Positions 1-4,657 of a stretch of DNA of 7,169 bases are shown in pieces. Position numbers and translations under genes: made by a program. The first letter of the stretch is position 1, and every line of letters begins with the position of its first letter. The notes beneath the pieces are model-generated. The model was given only the letters and a program-made list of their open reading frames with translations. It was not told the DNA's origin and made no database searches. This DNA comes from an uncultured Eubacteriales bacterium. Its GTDB lineage: Bacteria; Bacillota; Clostridia; Lachnospirales; Lachnospiraceae. The stretch lies in assembly GCA_949286775.1 (NCBI GenBank), contig CASEDW010000020.1:1-7169 (forward strand). Direction: 5' to 3'.

Positions 1-507
1 GATATGGCTCCAGGGATGAACAGAGATTTCCTTTCTACAGGCTGGAATCATCTGATCTCAAAGAAAACCTGGAACGACGCGTATGAAGAGGCGCGTGACA
101 GAGTAAACCTCAATATTGAAACTGATATTCAGGGATTTGACATCGACGGCAGCGTCGTAGCGATGGCAAGAGAAAACGCGAAAATGGCGGGAGTTGAAAA
201 ACTTATCCATTTGCAGCAAAGAGGAGTCGAAGAACTGTCCCATTCGGGAAAATACGGCTTCATTATCACTAATCCGCCCTACGGCGAACGTTTAGAGTCA
301 GGCGAAACGCTTCCGGAGATATACAGAGCGCTGGGAGAAAGATTCAAAAAACTGGATTCCTGGTCGATGTATATGATAACGGCATGGGAAGAAGCTCAGA
401 AATATATCGGCAGGCCGGCTGATAAAAACCGCAAGATTTACAACGGCATGATGAAGACGTATCTTTATCAGTATATAGGACCGAAGCCGCCGAAAAAGAA
501 AGTATAA
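1..507 (+). CDS. THUMP-type class I SAM-dependent RNA methyltransferase (RlmL/YpsC family), 3' part
   Basis: This is the C-terminal 168 codons of a gene that begins before the window; the frame is open from base 1, so the ATG at base 4 is internal. Counting Asp at base 1 as residue 1, the N-terminal fragment 'APGMNRDF' matches the stretch that follows the SAM-binding glycine motif in this family. GFDID at 45-49 is the acidic loop expected to contact the SAM ribose. NPPYGERL at 91-98 is the N6/N2-type catalytic motif. KNRKIYNG at 142-149 is the family's C-terminal signature. Members methylate a guanine N2 in 23S rRNA (RlmL, m2G2445 in E. coli); the exact target in Firmicutes relatives is less certain. 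The THUMP domain and SAM motif I lie outside the window. The family call is firm; the substrate is inferred. Confidence 0.9.
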   Translation, partial: DMAPGMNRDFLSTGWNHLISKKTWNDAYEEARDRVNLNIETDIQGFDIDGSVVAMARENAKMAGVEKLIHLQQRGVEELSHSGKYGFIITNPPYGERLESGETLPEIYRALGERFKKLDSWSMYMITAWEEAQKYIGRPADKNRKIYNGMMKTYLYQYIGPKPPKKKV

Positions 508-517
508 ACTTATCGAT

Positions 518-526
518 TGATATAAT
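518..526 (+). promoter_or_regulatory. Extended -10 promoter candidate upstream of rdgB
   Basis: TGATATAAT is a perfect TATAAT hexamer (521-526) preceded by the TGn extension, starting 10 bases after the methyltransferase stop codon. No good -35 box is visible 16-18 bases upstream, which is normal for extended -10 promoters. Transcription would start near 533, giving a leader of about 24 bases to rdgB. It could drive rdgB-thrS-sortase separately from the methyltransferase. This rests on consensus match only, in a fairly AT-rich gap. Confidence 0.45.
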
Positions 527-527
527 T

Positions 528-543
528 GGCGCTTAAAAGCGCC
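528..543 (+). other. Small perfect hairpin next to the rdgB ribosome binding site
   Basis: GGCGCT-TAAA-AGCGCC forms a 6-bp GC-rich stem with a four-base loop. It is not followed by a T run, so it is a poor intrinsic terminator. It ends one base before the GGGAGA ribosome binding site (545-550) of rdgB. In a transcript reading through from the methyltransferase gene it could affect ribosome access or act as a 3' end or processing structure. A transcript starting at the -10 candidate would begin inside it and lose the 5' arm. Confidence 0.4.
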
Positions 544-556
544 TGGGAGAAAGAAT

Positions 557-1192
557 ATGAAGATAATATTCGCGACCGGAAATGCCGGAAAGATGAAAGA
601 GATAAGAGAAATACTCGGAGATATGGACATACCGATTCTTTCGATGAAGGAAGCCGGGATAGATGTAAACCCTGAGGAGACAGGAACTACATTTGAAGAA
701 AATGCCATCATAAAAGCAAAGGCGACGGCGCGGCTTGTGACGGAGCCGGACGTGATTGTTATGGCTGACGATTCGGGACTTGAAGTGGACTATTTAAATA
801 AAGAACCCGGAGTTTACTCCGCGAGATATATGGGGGAAGATACTCCTTACAGTATAAAGAATCAAAATATCATTGACAGGCTTGAAGGAGTGGAAGATGA
901 AAAGAGAACGGCGCGTTTCGTCGCGGCTGTAGCGGCTGTACTTCCCGGAGGGGAGGTGGTAACTACGCTTGGAACAATCGAAGGAAAAATCGGTTATGAA
1001 GAGCGCGGCACAAACGGATTCGGTTACGATCCTATTTTTTACCTTCCTGATATGAGCAAAAGCACGGCGCAGCTGCCGCCGGAAGAAAAAAACAAGATCA
1101 GCCACAGAGGAAACGCTCTAAGGGCAATGAGGCAGAAACTTGATGATAAGATCAAAAGGCCAGGCATTTCATGCTTGCATAAAAATGTCTGA
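557..1192 (+). CDS. rdgB: XTP/dITP pyrophosphatase (RdgB/HAM1 family)
   Basis: The enzyme hydrolyses non-canonical purine triphosphates (dITP, XTP, ITP) to the monophosphate and PPi in the cytosol, keeping deaminated purines out of DNA and RNA. The 211-residue product carries the family motifs in order: ATGNAGK at 6-12 (phosphate binding), EETGTTFEENA at 40-50, ADDSGLEVD at 70-78 with the catalytic and metal-binding acidic residues, PGVYSARY at 84-91, GFGYDPIF at 154-161 and SHRGNAL at 182-188 (base recognition). The ATG has GGGAGA 6 bases upstream. The product is slightly longer than the usual ~195-200 residues: about 15 residues after the SHRG helix look unlike the family and are encoded partly by an inverted repeat (1161-1191). 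The gene lies 53 bases before thrS and is probably in the same transcript. Confidence 0.96.
   Translation: MKIIFATGNAGKMKEIREILGDMDIPILSMKEAGIDVNPEETGTTFEENAIIKAKATARLVTEPDVIVMADDSGLEVDYLNKEPGVYSARYMGEDTPYSIKNQNIIDRLEGVEDEKRTARFVAAVAAVLPGGEVVTTLGTIEGKIGYEERGTNGFGYDPIFYLPDMSKSTAQLPPEEKNKISHRGNALRAMRQKLDDKIKRPGISCLHKNV
1161..1191 (+). repeat. Imperfect inverted repeat (hairpin) over the rdgB stop codon
   Basis: The arms CAGGCATTT (1161-1169) and AAATGTCTG (1183-1191) pair over 9 bp with one G-U. After a small internal loop (C1170 against A1181-A1182), ATG and CAT (1171-1173, 1178-1180) pair over a CTTG loop. The structure ends inside the rdgB TGA codon (1190-1192). No T run follows, so it is not a standard terminator. 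It is the only sizeable structure I see between rdgB and thrS. Confidence 0.4.
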
Positions 1193-1245
1193 CTTTGAGA
1201 CCTGTAAAACACTGAAACACTATTTTAAGATAGAGGAGAAAATCA

Positions 1246-3189
1246 ATGATTATTACATTAAAAGACGGTTCACAGAAAGAATACGATGCCCCGAGAAGTA
1301 TTCGTGATATCGCGAGAGATATAAGCGAGGGGCTTATGAGAGCTGCCGTAGCAGGAGATGTTGACGGCGAGATAAAAGATATCCGCACGCTTATCGATAC
1401 GGACTGCACATTAAATATCATCACGGCAAACGATCCTGAAGGATTAAAAGTTTTACGTCATACGGCTTCTCATGTGCTGGCGGAAGCTGTAAAAAATCTC
1501 TATCCGAACGCGAAACTTGCGATAGGACCCGCTATAGCCGACGGCTTTTATTATGATTTTGAAGCGGAGCCGTTTTCGAGAGAAGATCTCGACGAGATCG
1601 AAAAAGAGATGAAAAAGATCATCAAAAAGGGCGCTAAACTCAATAAATTCACGCTTCCAAGGGAAGAGGCGATTAAATTTATGGAGGATCGCAATGAGCC
1701 TTACAAAGTAGAGCTTATCAAAGATCTTCCTGAGGGCGCAGAGATTTCATTTTACGAGCAGGGAGATTTCGTCGATCTTTGCGCGGGACCTCATCTTTCA
1801 AGCGTAAAAAATATCAAAGCCTTTAAGCTTATCTCATCGTCGATGGCTTACTGGCGCGGAAATGAAAACAACGCGAGACTTCAGAGAATTTACGGAACTG
1901 CTTTCGCGAATAAAGAGGATCTCGAGGCGCATCTTGCACATCTCGAAGACATAAAAATGAGGGATCACAACAAGCTCGGACGTGAAATGGAGATATTCAC
2001 AACGGTCGACGTTATCGGCCAGGGACTTCCGCTTATTCTTCCGAACGGCGTTAAGATGGTTCAGAAACTTCAAAGATGGATCGAGGATCTTGAGGATAAA
2101 GAGTGGGGATATGTGCGTACAAAAACCCCGCTTATGGCTAAAAGCGATCTTTACAAGATTTCAGGCCACTGGGATCATTATAAAGACGGAATGTTTGTGC
2201 TCGGAGACGAAGAAAAAGACAAAGAAGTATTTGCACTCCGCCCGATGACATGTCCGTTCCAGTATTATGTATATAAAAACACTCAGAAATCATACAGAGA
2301 TCTTCCGTACCGCATGGGCGAGACTTCTACGCTCTTCAGAAAAGAAGATTCGGGAGAGATGCATGGACTTACGAGAGTAAGACAGTTTACTATTTCCGAG
2401 GGACACAATGTTATCCGCCCTGACCAGGTGGAAGAAGAGCTTCAGAACTGCCTTGAACTTGCGATGTATGTTCTGAAAACCCTTGGACTTCAGGACGACG
2501 TTACATACCGTCTTTCAAAATGGGATCCGGAGAACAAGGAAAAATATCTTGGAGACAATGAATACTGGGAGACGACACAGGAAGTTCTTCGAGAGGTTCT
2601 TCAGAGAAACAATGTTCAGTTCGTTGAAGCCGACGGAGAAGCAGCTTTCTACGGACCTAAAGTTGATATCCAGGCAAAGAATGTTTACGGCAAAGAAGAT
2701 ACGATGATTACGATCCAGCTTGACTGCGCTATCGCCGAAAACTTTGATATGTATTTCATCGATCAGAACGGTGATAAAGTGCGTCCGTACATCATTCACA
2801 GAACATCTCTCGGATGCTACGAAAGAACGCTCGCATGGCTCATAGAAAAATACGCCGGAAAATTCCCTGTATGGCTCTGTCCTGAACAGGTTCGCATTCT
2901 TCCTATTTCAGAAAAATATGAAGAGTACGCGGAAAAAGTAAGAAAAGAACTCGCGAGAGCGGGAGTCGACGTAACGGCTGACAATCGTTCTGAAAAGATA
3001 GGATTTAAGATCCGCGAAGCTCAGAACAAAAAAGTTCCGTATATGCTTATCGTAGGAGCGAACGAAGAATCTGACGGACTTGTTTCCGTAAGGACAAGAT
3101 CAGGCGGCGACAAAGGACAGATGAAACTTGAAGAGTTTATTGCAAAGATTTCAGAGGAAATCAGAACAAAAACAACACAGGAGCCTTGA
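1246..3189 (+). CDS. thrS: Threonyl-tRNA synthetase
   Basis: This cytosolic class II synthetase charges tRNA-Thr with threonine using ATP and edits mischarged Ser-tRNA-Thr. The 647-residue product has the full usual architecture: TGS domain (about 1-61), editing domain (about 65-225) with H72-x3-H76 and C179-x3-H183, class II catalytic core (about 245-545) and anticodon-binding domain (about 546-640). The catalytic zinc ligands are present as C336, H387 and H518, matching C334, H385 and H511 of E. coli. Motif 2 contains FRKE (364-367) and motif 3 contains GCYERTLAWLI (523-533, Arg527). The start is fixed by GAGGAG at 1233-1238, 7 bases before the ATG. The core uses the MTCPFQ and RQFTISEGH variants rather than the MNCPGH and CQDDAH forms of Bacillus. 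No T-box specifier, AGGGTGG sequence or terminator is present upstream. Confidence 0.98.
   Translation: MIITLKDGSQKEYDAPRSIRDIARDISEGLMRAAVAGDVDGEIKDIRTLIDTDCTLNIITANDPEGLKVLRHTASHVLAEAVKNLYPNAKLAIGPAIADGFYYDFEAEPFSREDLDEIEKEMKKIIKKGAKLNKFTLPREEAIKFMEDRNEPYKVELIKDLPEGAEISFYEQGDFVDLCAGPHLSSVKNIKAFKLISSSMAYWRGNENNARLQRIYGTAFANKEDLEAHLAHLEDIKMRDHNKLGREMEIFTTVDVIGQGLPLILPNGVKMVQKLQRWIEDLEDKEWGYVRTKTPLMAKSDLYKISGHWDHYKDGMFVLGDEEKDKEVFALRPMTCPFQYYVYKNTQKSYRDLPYRMGETSTLFRKEDSGEMHGLTRVRQFTISEGHNVIRPDQVEEELQNCLELAMYVLKTLGLQDDVTYRLSKWDPENKEKYLGDNEYWETTQEVLREVLQRNNVQFVEADGEAAFYGPKVDIQAKNVYGKEDTMITIQLDCAIAENFDMYFIDQNGDKVRPYIIHRTSLGCYERTLAWLIEKYAGKFPVWLCPEQVRILPISEKYEEYAEKVRKELARAGVDVTADNRSEKIGFKIREAQNKKVPYMLIVGANEESDGLVSVRTRSGGDKGQMKLEEFIAKISEEIRTKTTQEP
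3179..3183 (+). promoter_or_regulatory. Distant ribosome binding site of the sortase gene
   Basis: AGGAG lies within the last codons of thrS, 15 bases before the sortase ATG at 3199. This is longer than the usual 5-10 bases. No in-frame ATG, GTG or TTG lies between; only ATT at 3193 has good spacing. The ATG is kept because the residues after it (lysines, then a membrane helix) form a complete N-terminus. Translation may depend on ribosomes finishing thrS. Confidence 0.45.
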
Positions 3190-3198
3190 TTAATTTAT

Positions 3199-4014
3199 AT
3201 GTCGAGAAAAAGCAATAAGAAAAAATCAGGCAGCGCGCTGCTTATCGTCATTATCATCATATGTATCGGCGTGGCCGCCTTTGCCGCGTATAAACTGATA
3301 AGTATAGGACTTGAATATAAAGCGGGCGAAGACGAATACGCGAGGCTTCAGAAGTATACATACGAGACTAATAAACCTGAGAAATCGGATACGGTAGCCG
3401 GAAGCGAAGAGACGGCGGATGAACCTGCTGAAGAAGAAGCGGTAAAGCCGCCGATAGAAGTAAACTTTGAAGAATTAAAGGCAATCAATCCGGATTTCGC
3501 CGGATGGCTCTATGTAGGAGCGGAGAATATCAGCTACCCGATAGTTTACAGCGGAGATAACGATTATTATCTGCACAGGACATTTGAAAGAGCTGACAAC
3601 TTCGCCGGAACACTGTTTATCGAAGCGAAAAACAAGCCTGATTTCAACGACCCGAATACAATAATCTACGGACACAATATGAAAAACCAGTCGATGTTCG
3701 GAAAGCTTAAATTCCTTTATGAGTTTGAAGATTATAAAACGGACGATGAATTCTGGATACTGACAGAGAACGGATCCTACAGATATAAAATGTTCAATCT
3801 GGAAGTGACGAAAGCGACAGGCGAAGTATATACGCTGTTTTCAGGACCGGGAGAAAACGTTAAGGAATATATCAGCGACAGAATCGCTGAGTCATATGTG
3901 AACCTTCCGGTGGAAAGCTATGATGAAAACAGTAAAGTCGTAACGCTGTCTACATGCTCGGCCGCAGACGATGAAAGATTTGTGGTTCAGGGAATATTAG
4001 TCGGAGTTTATTGA
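3199..4014 (+). CDS. srtB: Class B-type sortase, membrane-anchored
   Basis: This is a cysteine transpeptidase that cleaves a sorting signal on secreted proteins and joins them to the cell wall or to other pilin-like proteins outside the membrane. The 271-residue product starts with a lysine-rich cytosolic end (1-9), one membrane helix (about 12-32), a polar, acidic Glu/Ala-rich linker (about 55-85), then the sortase domain (about 88-271). The catalytic triad is visible: H159 in IIYGHNM, C253 in TLSTC and R260 in ERFVVQG. The YGHNMKNQSMFG stretch followed by a long insert before TLSTC is typical of class B. The gene starts 9 bases after thrS and is probably cotranscribed. No sortase substrate (LPxTG- or NPxTG-like protein) is encoded in the window, so the target is unknown. 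Class B is firm; equivalence to iron-linked SrtB of Staphylococcus is not implied. Confidence 0.93.
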   Translation: MSRKSNKKKSGSALLIVIIIICIGVAAFAAYKLISIGLEYKAGEDEYARLQKYTYETNKPEKSDTVAGSEETADEPAEEEAVKPPIEVNFEELKAINPDFAGWLYVGAENISYPIVYSGDNDYYLHRTFERADNFAGTLFIEAKNKPDFNDPNTIIYGHNMKNQSMFGKLKFLYEFEDYKTDDEFWILTENGSYRYKMFNLEVTKATGEVYTLFSGPGENVKEYISDRIAESYVNLPVESYDENSKVVTLSTCSAADDERFVVQGILVGVY

Positions 4015-4039
4015 ATTTGGAAATTATGACTAAACGGTT

Positions 4040-4072
4040 TTGCTGGATTATGGCATTGCAATATGATATTAT
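4040..4072 (+). promoter_or_regulatory. Promoter candidate for ssb
   Basis: This lies in the 108-base gap between the sortase gene and ssb, the longest non-coding stretch here. Two overlapping readings are possible. One is TTGCTG (4040-4045), a 16-base spacer and TATGAT (4062-4067). The other is an extended -10, TGATATTAT (4064-4072). Either gives a leader of about 45-50 bases to ssb. A short dyad, CAATA-N6-TATTG (4059-4074), covers the -10 region. The call rests on consensus match, AT-rich context and the isolation of ssb. Confidence 0.45.
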
Positions 4073-4122
4073 TGTACTACCGTGATAATTGAAAAAGCTA
4101 AAGAACATAGAATGGAGACTAT

Positions 4123-4575
4123 ATGAATAAAGTAATATTGATGGGAAGACTTACAAGAGATCCGGACGTGAGATATTCTGCCGGAGAAAACGCAACAGCA
4201 GTAGCCAGATATACGCTTGCTGTTGACCGCCGTTTTAAAAGAGACTCAGATCAGACGGCCGACTTTATAAACTGCGTGGCATTCGGCAGAGCGGCTGAAT
4301 TCGCGGAAAAATATTTCCATCAGGGAATAAAGATCGCCATTACGGGACGTATTCAGACCGGCAGCTATACAAACCGTGACGGAAACAAGGTATATACAAC
4401 AGATGTTGTGGTTGAAGAACAGGAGTTTGCGGAAAGCAAGAACGCGTCGGCTGAAAACAGCGGAAGAGCCATGTCTTACAGCGCTCCTGCTAAAGACAGC
4501 GCTTCAGAGCCTGAATTAGACGACGGTTTTATGAACATTCCTGACGGACTTGACGAGGAGCTTCCGTTTCAATAA
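4123..4575 (+). CDS. ssb: Single-stranded DNA-binding protein
   Basis: SSB coats single-stranded DNA as a tetramer during replication and repair and recruits partner proteins through its acidic tail. The 150-residue product has an OB-fold domain (about 1-105) opening with MNKVILMGRLTRDPDVRY, with conserved aromatic residues F48, F54, F60, Y64, F65 and Y82. A low-complexity linker (about 105-130) leads to an acidic tip ending in DEELPFQ. The tip matches the DDDLPF consensus except for a Gln after the Phe that normally ends the protein. GGAG at 4114-4117 lies 5 bases before the ATG. The gene stands between its own promoter candidate and a strong terminator. The small-subunit ribosomal genes rpsF and rpsR, which commonly flank ssb in Firmicutes, are absent. 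It could be the main SSB or a paralog; full length and canonical sequence favour a functional housekeeping protein. Confidence 0.96.
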   Translation: MNKVILMGRLTRDPDVRYSAGENATAVARYTLAVDRRFKRDSDQTADFINCVAFGRAAEFAEKYFHQGIKIAITGRIQTGSYTNRDGNKVYTTDVVVEEQEFAESKNASAENSGRAMSYSAPAKDSASEPELDDGFMNIPDGLDEELPFQ

Positions 4576-4613
4576 GCGATTTACGGATTAAAATAAGATG
4601 CGATTATTTTAGG

Positions 4614-4641
4614 CGGCCGGCTTAACGCCGGCCGTTTTTTT
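4614..4641 (+). terminator. Intrinsic terminator after ssb
   Basis: An 8-bp perfect GC-only stem, CGGCCGGC (4614-4621) with GCCGGCCG (4627-4634), closes a TTAAC loop and is followed by seven T residues (4635-4641). It works only in the + direction, as the other side lacks a T run. It should end the ssb transcript 38 bases or so after the stop codon. The T run stops two bases before the AGGAG of gdpP, so gdpP has no room for a promoter after it. Confidence 0.92.
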
Positions 4642-4643
4642 AC

Positions 4644-4648
4644 AGGAG
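4644..4648 (+). promoter_or_regulatory. Ribosome binding site deciding the gdpP start
   Basis: AGGAG lies 9 bases before the ATG at 4658 and only 3 bases before an in-frame TTG at 4652. The spacing and the codon both favour ATG. Using TTG would add only Met-Ile. Confidence 0.8.
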
Positions 4649-4657
4649 ACTTTGATT

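Noticed and set aside
298..711. Open frame of 137 codons on the - strand across the methyltransferase-rdgB junction
   Set aside because: It covers two well-supported + strand genes and is hydrophobic low-information sequence without family motifs.
1193..1245. T-box or other riboswitch before thrS
   Set aside because: The gap is 53 bases, too short for the specifier stem and antiterminator, and no AGGGTGG-like sequence or terminator is seen.
2515..2799. Open frame of 94 codons on the - strand inside thrS
   Set aside because: It lies wholly inside a certain gene, has no recognisable domain and no good ribosome binding site; it reflects codon use of thrS.
4015..4122. SOS (LexA/DinR) box upstream of ssb
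   Set aside because: No GAAC-N4-GTTC-like site is present; the nearest match, GAAC near 4103, lacks the second half.
4652..4657. TTG as the gdpP start
   Set aside because: It is only 3 bases from the AGGAG, against 9 for the ATG two codons later, and TTG is the weaker start codon.
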